From: Roseiarcus sp963787135
Lineage (GTDB): Bacteria; Pseudomonadota; Alphaproteobacteria; Rhizobiales; Beijerinckiaceae
Direction: 5' to 3'
DNA: 64,000 nt
NCBI GenBank assembly: GCA_963787135.1
Contig: CAWBBW010000009.1
Coordinates: 62,001 to 126,000, forward strand
Positions 45,830 through 54,822 of this stretch are shown here, one piece after another. Below the pieces are notes generated by a model. The model saw only the letters and a list, made by a program, of their open reading frames with translations, was not told the DNA's origin and made no database searches. Both the position numbers and the translations under genes were made by a program. Position 1 is the stretch's first letter, and each line of letters begins with the position of its first letter.

Positions 45830-47068
45830 ATGACATCGGACTTCAGCGCAGCCATGCGTCGGGCCCTGCAACTCACGCGCGCCGAGAACGTGATGGAGGC
45901 GACGCGGGTCATCCAGCGCGCCCTGGGCGGGCGCGCTCGCGCCGCGCAACCGGCGGCCGATGAGCCGCCCGCAAGCGCGCGCTTGTTGACGCCGCCGCGC
46001 GCGGCGCCCGCTCACGCCGCCGAACCGCAGCCGTCGCGAACGGCCGCGGCGCCCGAGGCCTCAGTGGAGCGACGGCCCTCCGGGCGCGAGAGACGGCCGC
46101 TCGGCGAGGTCCTCAAGCTCCTGCGCCGGGCCGATCATCCCGGCTTCCGGCCCGGCCCGGCTCGAGGGCCGGCATTGCGGAAGGCGCCGACGGTCCCTTT
46201 GCCTGAGGGGGCGGCTTATCTCACGCGAACCTTCGCCTGCGCGGCCGGTTCGAGGGAATACAAGGTCTATGTCCCGAGCGGCGCTGAAGGCCGGGCGCTT
46301 CCGTTGATCGTGATGCTGCACGGCTGCACGCAGCACCCCGACGATTTTGCGCTGGGCACCGGCATGAACCGGCTCGCCGAAGAGCACAAGTTCATCGTCG
46401 CCTATCCGGGACAGCCGAAGAGCGCCAACCCTTCCGCTTGCTGGAACTGGTTCGATCCCGCCCACCAGTCGCGCGACGGGGGCGAGCCCAGCATCATCGC
46501 CGGCGTCACGCGCGCGATCATGGCCGAGTTTCCGGTCGACGGAGCCCGTGTCTATGTCGCGGGCCTCTCGGCGGGCGGGGCCATGGCCGCGACAATGAGC
46601 GCGACCTACCCCGACCTCTACGCCGCGGCCGGCATTCACTCCGGGCTCCCACACGGCGCCGCCGCCGACCTGCCTTCGGCATTCGCGGCCATGCGCGGGA
46701 CCTCGAATCCGGCTGCGCCGGCGCAGCGGAAGACGCGCGCCAGGCGTCGCGTTCCCACCATTGTTTTTCATGGCGCAAACGACAAGACCGTCGATCCGTC
46801 GAACGCCGAAGCGATCCTCACTGAGGCTCGCGCTGGCCTCTCAGGTCCCGCGCGCGAGGCCCGACATAAGGGGGTCGCGGGCGGGCGCGCCTACACGCGC
46901 ACCCTCGTTACCGACGCGCGCGGCGTTCCTCATGCGGAAAGCTGGGCCATTGACGGACTGGGCCACGCCTGGTCCGGTGGCAGCCCGGAAGGCTCGTTCA
47001 CCGACGATCAGGGGCCGGACGCCTCGCGCGAAATGCTGCGGTTTTTTCTGGGCGTACAGCCCAACTAG
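45830..47068 (+). CDS. PHB depolymerase family esterase
   Basis: A 412-residue alpha/beta hydrolase. The first 120 residues are a low-complexity, Ala/Pro/Arg-rich extension after MTSDFSAAMRRALQLTRAEN. The esterase_PHB domain follows: VMLHGCTQHPDDFALGTGMN forms the oxyanion region, ACWNWFDPAHQ the substrate loop, VAGLSAGGAMAATM the lipase box with nucleophile Ser, HGANDKTVDP the Asp, and GLGHAWSGGSPEG the His. No classical signal peptide is seen, so it may act on intracellular polyhydroxybutyrate or short esters. The RHH regulator upstream is its likely controller. Confidence 0.9.
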   Translation: MTSDFSAAMRRALQLTRAENVMEATRVIQRALGGRARAAQPAADEPPASARLLTPPRAAPAHAAEPQPSRTAAAPEASVERRPSGRERRPLGEVLKLLRRADHPGFRPGPARGPALRKAPTVPLPEGAAYLTRTFACAAGSREYKVYVPSGAEGRALPLIVMLHGCTQHPDDFALGTGMNRLAEEHKFIVAYPGQPKSANPSACWNWFDPAHQSRDGGEPSIIAGVTRAIMAEFPVDGARVYVAGLSAGGAMAATMSATYPDLYAAAGIHSGLPHGAAADLPSAFAAMRGTSNPAAPAQRKTRARRRVPTIVFHGANDKTVDPSNAEAILTEARAGLSGPAREARHKGVAGGRAYTRTLVTDARGVPHAESWAIDGLGHAWSGGSPEGSFTDDQGPDASREMLRFFLGVQPN

Positions 47069-47088
47069 CGCGCTCTTCGGTTGAGATT

Positions 47089-47117
47089 GTCACCCCCGCG
47101 AAAGCGGGGGTCCAGAG
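47089..47117 (+). repeat. Palindromic repeat, left copy
   Basis: This copy contains CACCCCCGCGAAAGCGGGGG and ends TCCAGAG. CCCCCGC/GCGGGGG forms a hairpin. An inverted copy with one mismatch lies at 47523-47550, on the far side of the GIY-YIG gene. This is a dispersed-repeat type common in alphaproteobacteria. Confidence 0.85.
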
Positions 47118-47142
47118 TTGCAGCTGCTGGCTTCCCTGCAAA

Positions 47143-47439
47143 TCAATGATTCAGCGTCTCGTGGAGGTCTCGCCACTCCGGATTGAACCGTTCGATCAGC
47201 TCGAGCTTCCATCGTCGCTCCCATTTCTTGGGCTGCTTTTCTCGCGCGATTGCCTCCCTGACGTCGCCGTAATGCTCGTACCAGACGAGCGTCTTGATGC
47301 CGTATTTCGCGGTAAACTGTGAGCCGACGCCGTTGCGATGCTGAAACGCTCGCGCCCCTAGATGGTTCGTGACGCCGATGTAGAGCGTCCCGTTACGCCG
47401 GCTTGCCATGATGTAGACGCTGTAGTCTCGCCCGATCAT
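47143..47439 (-). CDS. GIY-YIG nuclease family protein
   Basis: A 98-residue single-domain protein of the UPF0213/YhbQ-like GIY-YIG group. The YSVYIMASRRNGTLYIGVTN motif holds the modified GIY (VYI) and YIG elements, the catalytic Arg is in LGARAFQHRNG, and the Glu is in REAIAREKQPKKW. KYGIKTLVWYEHYGDVR is typical. The cellular role of these proteins is poorly defined. It is flanked by two inverted copies of a palindromic repeat, a setting reminiscent of mobile or amplified units. Confidence 0.9.
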   Translation of the reverse strand: MIGRDYSVYIMASRRNGTLYIGVTNHLGARAFQHRNGVGSQFTAKYGIKTLVWYEHYGDVREAIAREKQPKKWERRWKLELIERFNPEWRDLHETLNH

Positions 47440-47522
47440 CGGCTGACCCTGACCATGTCGTTTTCGTCCTCCCCGCGAAAGCCGAGATACGGATCATTGC
47501 CTTCGCCATGTGGTCCGGCATT

Positions 47523-47550
47523 TCTGGACCCCTGCTTTCGCGGGGGTGAC
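47523..47550 (-). repeat. Palindromic repeat, right (inverted) copy
   Basis: Reverse complement of 47089-47116 except for one position (A instead of G in the second arm). It lies 84 bp beyond the start of the GIY-YIG gene, so the gene plus both repeats forms a 462-bp inverted-repeat unit. Confidence 0.85.
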
Positions 47551-47568
47551 ACGAGAGCCCGAGGCCAT

Positions 47569-48878
47569 TCATGGCTCCCCGAACACCCGCCTGAAGATCG
47601 TATCGACCTCTTTGAAATGATAGCCGAGGTCGAACAGCGCCTCGAGTTCCTCCGCGCTCAGCGCTTTCGCCACGTCCCGGTCGGCCTTCAGCAACGTGAG
47701 AAAATCCCCCTCGCCGCGCCACACCGGCATCGCGTTGCGCTGCACCAGCGCATAAGCCTCCTCGCGCGACAGGCCCTTTTGCGTCAGCGCCAGCAGCACC
47801 CGCTGCGAATGAATGAGGCCGCCGAGCTTGTCGAGGTTCTTGCGCATCGTCTCGGGGTAGACGACGAGCTTGCCGATCACCTCCGCCAGTCGCGCCAGCG
47901 CGAAATCGAGCGTGATCGTCGCGTCCGGGACCGATCATCCGCTCGACCGAGGAATGCGAGATGTCGCGCTCGTGCCAGAGCGCGACGTCTTCAAGCGCCG
48001 GCGTCACGGCCGAGCGCACCATGCGGGCGAGGCCGGTCAGGTTCTCCGTCAGGACCGGATTGCGCTTGTGCGGCATCGCCGAGGAGCCCTTCTGGCCTTC
48101 GGAGAAATATTCCTCCGCCTCCATGCACCTCCGTGCGCTGCAGATGACGGATCTCCGTCGCCAGCCGCTCGACCGATGAGGCGACGACGCCGAGCGTTGC
48201 GAAAAAGGCCGCGTGACGGTCGCGCGGGATCACCTGGGTCGACACCGGCTCGACTTTGAGCCCGAGCTTCTTCGCCACATGCTCTTCGACGCGCGGATCG
48301 ATGTTGGCGAAGGTGCCGACCGCGCCCGAGATCGCGGTCGTCGAAATCTCCTCCCGCGCGGTCACGAGGCGCGCGCGGGCGCGGGAAAATTCGGCAAAGG
48401 CCAGCGCAAGCTTCAGTCCGAAGGTGGTCGGCTCGGCGTGGATGCCATGCGAGCGGCCGACGGTCGGCGTCATCTTGTATTCATAGGCGCGCCGCTTCAG
48501 CGCAGCGAGCAGCGCGTCGACGTCGGCGATCAGAATGTCGCTCGCGCGCCGAAGCTGCACCGAGAGGCAGGTGTCGAGCACGTCCGAACTCGTCATGCCC
48601 TGATGGACGAAGCGCGAATCGGGGCCGATGAACTCGGCGAGGTGGGTGAGGAAGGCGATCACGTCATGCTTCGTCACGCGCTCGATCTCGTCGATGCGCT
48701 CGACGTCGAATTTCGCCTTGCCGCCCTTCTCCCAGATCGCCTTCACCGCTTCCTTCGGGATCACCCCGATCTCGGCCATTGCTTCGCACGCATAAGCCTC
48801 GATCTCGAACCAGATGCGAAAGCGCGTCTCGGGCAACCAGACTGCGGTCATCTCGGGGCGGGAATAGCGGGGGATCAT
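47569..48878 (-). CDS. purB: Adenylosuccinate lyase, with two frameshifts
   Basis: About 435 residues after correction. It converts SAICAR to AICAR and adenylosuccinate to AMP in purine synthesis. The N-terminus MIPRYSRPEMTAVWLPETRF, HQGMTSSDVLDTCLSVQLRR, VGRSHGIHAEPTTFGLK (catalytic-His region) and ATEIRHLQRTEV lie in the first frame. EEYFSEGQKGSSAMPHKRNP, the fumarase-superfamily signature, continues in the second frame through HSSVERMIGP. The end from KLVVYPETMRKNLDKLGG to RRVFGEP is in a third. The shifts, each explained by one extra base, are near 48126 and 47928. Since purB is normally indispensable, sequence errors are more likely than true inactivation. Confidence 0.88.
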
Positions 48879-48982
48879 GCCTTGGCTCGCATCTTGCTCG
48901 GTTCACGCCGGGGTCTATAGGAACACGCATCGAGAATCGAGGCTCGCCGGAACGGGCTCGCAAGATAGAAGAGGCCTGTTTC

Positions 48983-50237
48983 ATGTCTTCACGGAGTGTC
49001 GACGCCATCGTGCTCGGAGCGGGAATGGTCGGCGTTTCCGCCGCGCTTGCCCTGCAGGCGCGCGGCCGGTCCGTCGCGATTGTCGATCGCCAGGGCGAAG
49101 CGGCGGACGAAACGAGCTTCGGCAACGCCGGCATAATCCAGAGCGAGGCGGTCGTTCCCTACCTCTTCCCGCGCGCGCCGGGCGCAATCGCGCGCGCCGC
49201 GCTCAACCAGGACCCGCGCGCTCATATCCGCTATGGCGCGATGCCCGCGAGCGCACGCCCGTTGTGGCGCTATTTTCTCGCCTCGACCGAGGCCAACAAG
49301 GCCGCGACCGCGAAAGTTATGGCGCCTCTGGTCTTCGGCGCCGCGGAGGAGCACCTGAAGCTCGCGGCGGCCGCCGGCGCCAGCGAACTGTTGCGTCCCG
49401 GCGGATGGATCAAGGTCTGGCGCAGCGCGCGCGGCGAAGAGGCCTCGCACAAAGAAGTCGAGGAGCTGAGGCCCTATGGCGTCGTCGCTCATTTTCTCGA
49501 TCGGGCGGCGCTGGTTGCGCTCGAACCGAATGTCGGTGAGGCCGCGCTCGGCGGCGCCCATTTCCCCGATCCCCTAAGCACCCCCGATCCGCAGGGGCTG
49601 GCGCGCGCCTACGCCGCGCATTTCGTGAAGCTCGGCGGCAGGCTCGAAAAGGGCGACGCGAAAACCCTCGAGCCGTCGGCCCAGGGCTGGACCGTTGCGA
49701 CTGAAGCTGGCCGCCTCGCCGCCCGAGACGTCGTGATCGCTCTAGGTCCCTGGTCGAACGACCTCGTTCGCGCCCGCGGGCTCAGCCTGCCGTTCTTCGT
49801 CAAGCGCGGCTACCACATGCACTACGAGCCCAGGGGCAACCAGGGGCTCATCCGGCCGGTGCTCGATCTCGAGAAAGGCTATCTGGTCACGCCGATGAAG
49901 CTCGGGCCTGCGTCTCACAACGGGCGCCGAGTTCGCGAGGCCCGAGGATGCGCCCTCGCCCGCGCATCTAGCGCGGCTCGAGCCGTTCGCGCGCGAAATG
50001 TTCCCGATCGGGCCGCGCAAGGACGCCGCTCCCTGGCTCGGCCGCCGCCCCTGCTTGCCGGATATGCGCCCGATCATCGGGCGGTTCCCGGGGAAGCCGG
50101 GCCTCTGGCTCGACTTCGGCCACCAGCACTTAGGCCTGACGCTCGGCCCAATTACCGGGCGGCTGCTCGCCGAAATGATGACCGGCGAGACGCCCTTCGT
50201 CGACCCTGCGCCGTTCCGGGCGGAGCGGTTTGGATAG
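48983..50237 (+). CDS. FAD-dependent D-amino-acid dehydrogenase-like oxidoreductase, with one frameshift
   Basis: About 417 residues after correcting a shift near 49908. The DAO-family Rossmann fold starts VDAIVLGAGMVGVSAALALQ, followed by DETSFGNAGIIQSEAVVPY. Central blocks are RPLWRYFLASTEANK and LSTPDPQGLARAYAAHFVKL, and FFVKRGYHMHYEP is the substrate-binding stretch. After TPMKLG the next frame continues LRLTTGAEFARPEDAPSPAH, then GRRPCLPDMRPIIGRFPGKP and GHQHLGLTLGPITGRLLAEM. It resembles DadA and related D-amino acid or sarcosine-type oxidases. The ATG at 48983 is used; it diverges from purB. Confidence 0.86.
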
Positions 50238-50369
50238 GGCGGACGGCGGTCTCAGGGGGTCGGAAACCGGCCATTTGAGGAGCCAAAAGAACTCGTGTCG
50301 CGCTCATGCGTTCAGATTCGCCGCCGGGACGCCTTCGCGCTTAAGATAACGTCTCCGGGAGGGCTCAGA

Positions 50370-51368
50370 ATGCGCATCGCGATGCTGGCGGCGTTTGCGG
50401 GAATTGTCGCGCTCAGCGGCCCCGCGATCGCGCTCGACAAGGTCACGTTCGGAACCAACTGGTTCGCCGATCCGTCCGCCGGGGGCTTCTATCAAGCTCT
50501 TGCGGACGGCACGTATGAGAAATACGGGCTCGATGTGAAGATCGTTCCGGGCGGCCCGCAGACCAACGGCGCGCTGATGCTGCTGTACCGCAAGTTCGAG
50601 TTCTTTATGGGCGGCGATCAGATCGGTAATTACATCTGTGCCGAGAGCAAATTGCCGCTGATCGCCGTCGCGGCCGACTTCCAGAAGAGCCCGCAGATCC
50701 TCATGTCGCATCCGGACGTCGGGCTCGATCAGTGGGCCGACCTGCCGAAGGCCAGGCCCGTCTATGTCGGCGCCGGCGCGGTCCAGACCTTCTACGCCTG
50801 GCTCCGGCTCGCCTACGGCTTCAGCGACGACAACATCCGCCCCTACAATTTCAACTCGGCGCCCTTCATCCAGAACAAGGGCGCGATCCAGCAGGGCTAC
50901 CTCACCGCCGAGCCCTTCGAAATCGAAAGACAGGCCCGTTTCAAGCCCAACGTCTTCATGCTCTCCGACCACGGCTATTCGACCTATTCAACCCTGATCG
51001 TGACGCGCACCGACATTGTCGGGCAAAATCCCGATCTCGTGCAACGCTTCGTCGACGCCTCGGCGATCGGCTGGTACCATTATCTCTATGGCGACAATTC
51101 CAAGGCGAATGAGCGAATAAAGACCGAGAATCCGGACATTACCGACGCCCAAATTGCGTTCTCGATCGACCAGATGAAAAAGAACGGCGTCGTCGATTCC
51201 GGCGATGCGCTGCGGCTGGGTATCGGGGCGATGACCGACGCCCGCTGGAAGAGTTTTTTCGACGAGATGGTGCAAATCGGCATGATCGCCGCGGACACCG
51301 ACTACAAGCGGGCCTACACGCTGCAATTCGTCAATCACGGCGTGGGGGTGGATCTGCGGCCGAAGTGA
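50370..51368 (+). CDS. ABC transporter substrate-binding protein, NMT1/THI5-like
   Basis: A 332-residue exported binding protein. The signal peptide MRIAMLAAFAGIVALSGPAI ends near ALDKVTFG (about residue 22). The SsuA/THI5-like core has FGTNWFADPSAGGFYQALAD, YEKYGLDVKIVPGG and the inter-domain region YVGAGAVQTFYAWLRLAYGF. GGGAGGG-type ribosome binding sequence (GGGAGGG) precedes the ATG at 50370. Family members bind pyrimidine precursors, sulfonates, nitrate or aromatic acids. No permease or ATPase gene is adjacent, so this is an orphan receptor. The ligand cannot be told. Confidence 0.87.
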   Translation: MRIAMLAAFAGIVALSGPAIALDKVTFGTNWFADPSAGGFYQALADGTYEKYGLDVKIVPGGPQTNGALMLLYRKFEFFMGGDQIGNYICAESKLPLIAVAADFQKSPQILMSHPDVGLDQWADLPKARPVYVGAGAVQTFYAWLRLAYGFSDDNIRPYNFNSAPFIQNKGAIQQGYLTAEPFEIERQARFKPNVFMLSDHGYSTYSTLIVTRTDIVGQNPDLVQRFVDASAIGWYHYLYGDNSKANERIKTENPDITDAQIAFSIDQMKKNGVVDSGDALRLGIGAMTDARWKSFFDEMVQIGMIAADTDYKRAYTLQFVNHGVGVDLRPK

Positions 51369-51402
51369 GCGGCGCGTTGGCCGCTGCGACGAGAAGGGCA
51401 TC

Positions 51403-53835
51403 CTACGGCTTGGCGGCGCGTCTTAGCTCTTCGACGAAACCCCTGATATTCTGATCCTCCGGCATCACCCGCAACATCCGCTCCGCATAGGGGAGCGCCG
51501 ATGCCCGGTCTCCTGACTTGAGGCTCATCTGAACGAGCGCCCCCAGGATTTCGAGGTTGCCTTGATGCGCGTCGAGGGAGTCGGTCAGAACCTGCTGCGC
51601 CTGCTCGCTCCGCCCGGTCGAATCGAGCGCCATAGCGTAGACGAAGACGTAGTGCGCAGACTGGGGAGCAAGCTTCGCCGCCTGGCGCAGTTCGAACAGC
51701 GCATCCTCGCGCCTCTTCTGCCGGATGAGCGCCAGACCGAGCGCGTAGTGCAATCCCGCGTCAGTCGGCGACGCCGCGAGCGCCGTCCTCAGCACCGCCT
51801 CGCCCTCCTTGTCCCGGTCCGTCTGCCGATAAAGGTCGGCTAGATTGACGTATGCGGGCGCGAACTGGGCAGCGAGCTTCAGCGCCGACTTGTATTGGCT
51901 CTCGGCCTCCGCGGTCCGGCCGGTCCGCGCGTAAAAACTGCCCAGCGTCAGTCGCGCCTCGGGCCGGTCGGCGTTGAGCTTTTGCGCCGCGACGAATTCC
52001 TGCGACGCGCGGTCGAAAGCCTCCCGATCGGCGGCAGGTTGAAGGGCCGGGGGGACCGCCGCCAGCAAATCGGCGGCGCGAATGCGAACGCCGCGCACGG
52101 GATCGCTGAGCAGCGGCGCTGCGAGCGGCCAGATCTGCTGCGGCTCGGCGCCCCCCAGCATGTCGAGCCCGCCGATCCTGACCATCGGATCCGGATCCGC
52201 GAGGCTCGATTTCGCGAGGCCGAGGTTGTACGGCCTGAGAGAGGGCGCGAGCTCCGCGAGAGCGCCAGCGCGGGCGAAGCCCGGCGTCTCTGGGTCAGAG
52301 GCTGTGGCCTCGAGCAGCGCCCCGGCGTCGGCGCCGTCGCTCCAGGCGTCGTGGAACGCTCGAGCGTAGTGCTGGAACCCCTTGCGGGTCGGACCATGCC
52401 AGCTTTGCACGGCGTCGGCCGCCCACTGGGCCGTCTTGTCGGCGTGGCAGGCGTTGCAGGCGTTCGGCGTGCCGAGCGCGACGGTGAGGTCCGGCCGGGG
52501 AATGCGCAAGGAGTGATCGTGGCGCGGATCGACGACCATATAGGTGCGGGTCGGCATGTGGCAGGCCGGGCAGCCCACTGGGGGGCTCACACCCTCGTGC
52601 CGGCTGTGGGCCGCGACGGCGTATTTGTCCGCCGCGTGGCATTGCAGGCAGACGCCGTCTCCGGGCAACTTGAGCTTGGCGCTGTGCGGATCGTGACAGT
52701 CGCTGCAGGTGACGCCCTTGGCGAACATCTTGCTCTGCTTGAAAGAGCCGTAGTTGTAGACCTCGTCCTCCATTTGCCCGTCGGCGAAATAGAGGCCGTC
52801 GCTCAGCGGCGACGCGACATGCGTATCGGACAGCCATTGTCCGGAAACCCAATCTTCCGCGATTGTCCCGCGGCGCGCGTGACAGAAGCCGCACGTTTCG
52901 ACTTCCTTGCGCAAAGTCGCCGGCGTCGCGCTGCGCGTCGCATTGCCGGTCGCGGGATCGATCATCCAGGCGGCGTTCTTGCGCTCGCCGAAATTGACGG
53001 TCAGGCCCTTGGAGCCGCCGGCCCCGTTCGAGGGCAGCCAGCCGGGATGGGCATGAGCCCAGGCGACATGCGCCGAGCCCTGTCCGTGACAGGTCTCGCA
53101 GCCCACGCTGATCTCGGCCCAGGTGGTGGCGAACGAATCTTTCGCCGCGTCGTAGTTCTTGCGCACGCCGGTCGAGTGACATTCGGCGCACATGAAATTC
53201 CAGTTCTGGTTCAGCTTCGTCCAGTGCAGGATGTCGTCGTGGCCGACCTCCTCATTGGGATAGAGGTGGAACCACCGCTGCCCGCCTTTGTCCTTCGGCC
53301 GGCTGTCCCAGGCGATCGAAAGCGCCTGCAGGCGCCCGTCCGGAAATTCGATCAGATATTGCTGCAAGGGGGTGAGGCCGAACGTGTATTTGATTTCGAA
53401 CTCGGCCAGCCTGCCGTCCGGCCCGTCTGTCTCGACGAAGAACTTGCCGTCGCGGCGGTAGAAGCGCGACTTGACGCCGTAATGCTCGAAGGTTGCGTTC
53501 GCGAAATCGCCGAGCACGGATTTGTCTGTCGCGTGATCCATCGCAAGCTGATGGTGCGAGCCGCTCCAGAGCTTCGCCTCGCGCTCATGGCAGCCGGCGC
53601 AGACCGCGCTGCCGACGTACGTCGGCGCGAGTGGAGGGGCCGTCTCGGCTGCATGCGCCTGGACGAACCGCTGCGCGCCGCCCAGCGCCAGCCCGGCGGC
53701 CGCGCCGACGAGCGTGAGCGCCATGGCGGCGACGAGTATGCGGTTGAGCCCGCGCGATCGCAAGGCACGGTCCTTCTTATGAGGCGAGCGCGAGGCCGGC
53801 GCGCGCTTATCGCTTCGGCGGCTCGCGCCGGTCAA
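51403..53835 (-). CDS. Octaheme c-type cytochrome with HEAT/TPR repeats, membrane-anchored
   Basis: An 810-residue protein. An N-terminal basic stretch is followed by a membrane anchor (ILVAAMALTLVGAAAGLALG, about residues 33-55). Eight CxxCH heme sites follow: CAGCH, CAECH, CETCH, CGFCH, CSDCH, CLQCH, CPACH and CNACH (about residues 77-470). From about 500 there is a helical-repeat part (ALAELAPSLRPYNLGLA, GVRIRAADLLAAVP), and from about 610 TPRs (ARLTLGSFYARTGRTAEAES, APAYVNLADLYRQTDRDKEG). Homologous multiheme-TPR proteins are annotated as cytochrome c family proteins without a known partner. The heme part faces the periplasm. The substrate and redox partner are unknown. Confidence 0.92.
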   Translation of the reverse strand: MTGASRRSDKRAPASRSPHKKDRALRSRGLNRILVAAMALTLVGAAAGLALGGAQRFVQAHAAETAPPLAPTYVGSAVCAGCHEREAKLWSGSHHQLAMDHATDKSVLGDFANATFEHYGVKSRFYRRDGKFFVETDGPDGRLAEFEIKYTFGLTPLQQYLIEFPDGRLQALSIAWDSRPKDKGGQRWFHLYPNEEVGHDDILHWTKLNQNWNFMCAECHSTGVRKNYDAAKDSFATTWAEISVGCETCHGQGSAHVAWAHAHPGWLPSNGAGGSKGLTVNFGERKNAAWMIDPATGNATRSATPATLRKEVETCGFCHARRGTIAEDWVSGQWLSDTHVASPLSDGLYFADGQMEDEVYNYGSFKQSKMFAKGVTCSDCHDPHSAKLKLPGDGVCLQCHAADKYAVAAHSRHEGVSPPVGCPACHMPTRTYMVVDPRHDHSLRIPRPDLTVALGTPNACNACHADKTAQWAADAVQSWHGPTRKGFQHYARAFHDAWSDGADAGALLEATASDPETPGFARAGALAELAPSLRPYNLGLAKSSLADPDPMVRIGGLDMLGGAEPQQIWPLAAPLLSDPVRGVRIRAADLLAAVPPALQPAADREAFDRASQEFVAAQKLNADRPEARLTLGSFYARTGRTAEAESQYKSALKLAAQFAPAYVNLADLYRQTDRDKEGEAVLRTALAASPTDAGLHYALGLALIRQKRREDALFELRQAAKLAPQSAHYVFVYAMALDSTGRSEQAQQVLTDSLDAHQGNLEILGALVQMSLKSGDRASALPYAERMLRVMPEDQNIRGFVEELRRAAKP

Positions 53836-53878
53836 GGCTCGTGGACGCGCGGCTTCCGCATCACGGCGATTTTGGCTA

Positions 53879-54742
53879 ATGCGGGTTCATCCGGGCGACA
53901 CCTGCCCAAAGCGGAGGGCCGAGAGGTTGAGGCGTCTTATTCGTTGGATCCGGCGTCTGCTGGTTCTGGGCTTGGGGATCGTCGGCGTCTGGCTGATCGT
54001 TTTCGTCTTCCGGATCACCGACCGGCGGCTTCCGTCGATCCTGGCGCTCAGCCTCGCCTATGCGATCGCCGCTTATGTCATCCTGCCGCGCGTGGTGCGG
54101 ATGGCGGTCAAGATCCTGCAGCGCAAGAGCGTGCCGAGCTTCACTGTGACGGGCGACGGGCTGCCGGGAGACCCGGTCAATCTCGTGCTGGTCGGGGAGT
54201 TTAAGAAGTTGCGCGCCGCTTTCGCGAAGGCCGGCTGGACCGAGGCGGACGCCCTCGGCCTTGTGAGCTCCTGGCGAATGGCCGTGGCCTTCGTCTTCAA
54301 CCGGCCTTATCCGGCCGCGCCGTTCAGCACCCTCTATCTTTTCGGACGCGGACAGGACATCGGCTTTGAGAAGGCGATCGACGGCAGCCCGCGCAAACGC
54401 CATCATGTCCGTTTCTGGGCCCTCAATCTCGAGCGTGGCGAAGACACCCTCGGCACCTCAACTTTCTGGCGCAACAGGGATCGCCCGCCGCTGGACCAGC
54501 CTGCGTTGTGGGTCGGCGCCGGTACGAGGGACACCGGTTTCTCGCTAACGGCATTCACCTTCCAGGTTACCCATGCGACCGACGACGACACCAACGCCGA
54601 GCGCGACTTCATCGTCGGCGAACTGAAACGCAGCGGGACGATCGGCGATGTGACCTGGCACCAGGGGGGCGATCGCCTCAAAACCGGGCGCGTCAACCAC
54701 TATGTCACCGACGGCGAATTGGCGGCGGCGGGCCTGGCGTAG
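53879..54742 (+). CDS. LssY_C-domain membrane protein
   Basis: A 287-residue protein. Two membrane helices (LLVLGLGIVGVWLIVFVF and ILALSLAYAIAAYVILP, about residues 25-70) are followed by an LssY_C domain: GDGLPGDPVNLVLVGEFKKL, AFAKAGWTEADALG and GFEKAIDGSPRKRHHVRFW. The family is named after a C-terminal domain of Legionella LssY, and its activity is not established. The start ATG at 53879 lies 43 bp from the divergent octaheme gene start, so the two share a very short promoter region. Confidence 0.87.
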   Translation: MRVHPGDTCPKRRAERLRRLIRWIRRLLVLGLGIVGVWLIVFVFRITDRRLPSILALSLAYAIAAYVILPRVVRMAVKILQRKSVPSFTVTGDGLPGDPVNLVLVGEFKKLRAAFAKAGWTEADALGLVSSWRMAVAFVFNRPYPAAPFSTLYLFGRGQDIGFEKAIDGSPRKRHHVRFWALNLERGEDTLGTSTFWRNRDRPPLDQPALWVGAGTRDTGFSLTAFTFQVTHATDDDTNAERDFIVGELKRSGTIGDVTWHQGGDRLKTGRVNHYVTDGELAAAGLA

Positions 54743-54822
54743 GCGGGCAGGGGAAACCCGACAAAATCCACTATAAACCGAGACTCGTGGGAAGAGAGCC
54801 CTCATCCGGATAAGGTTTGGTC

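Noticed and set aside
51895..54204. A 769-codon plus-strand open frame
   Set aside because: It lies antisense to the octaheme cytochrome gene, which has eight heme motifs, a membrane anchor and TPRs. The long frame is an effect of high GC; its translation is Arg/Gly/Ala-rich without motifs.
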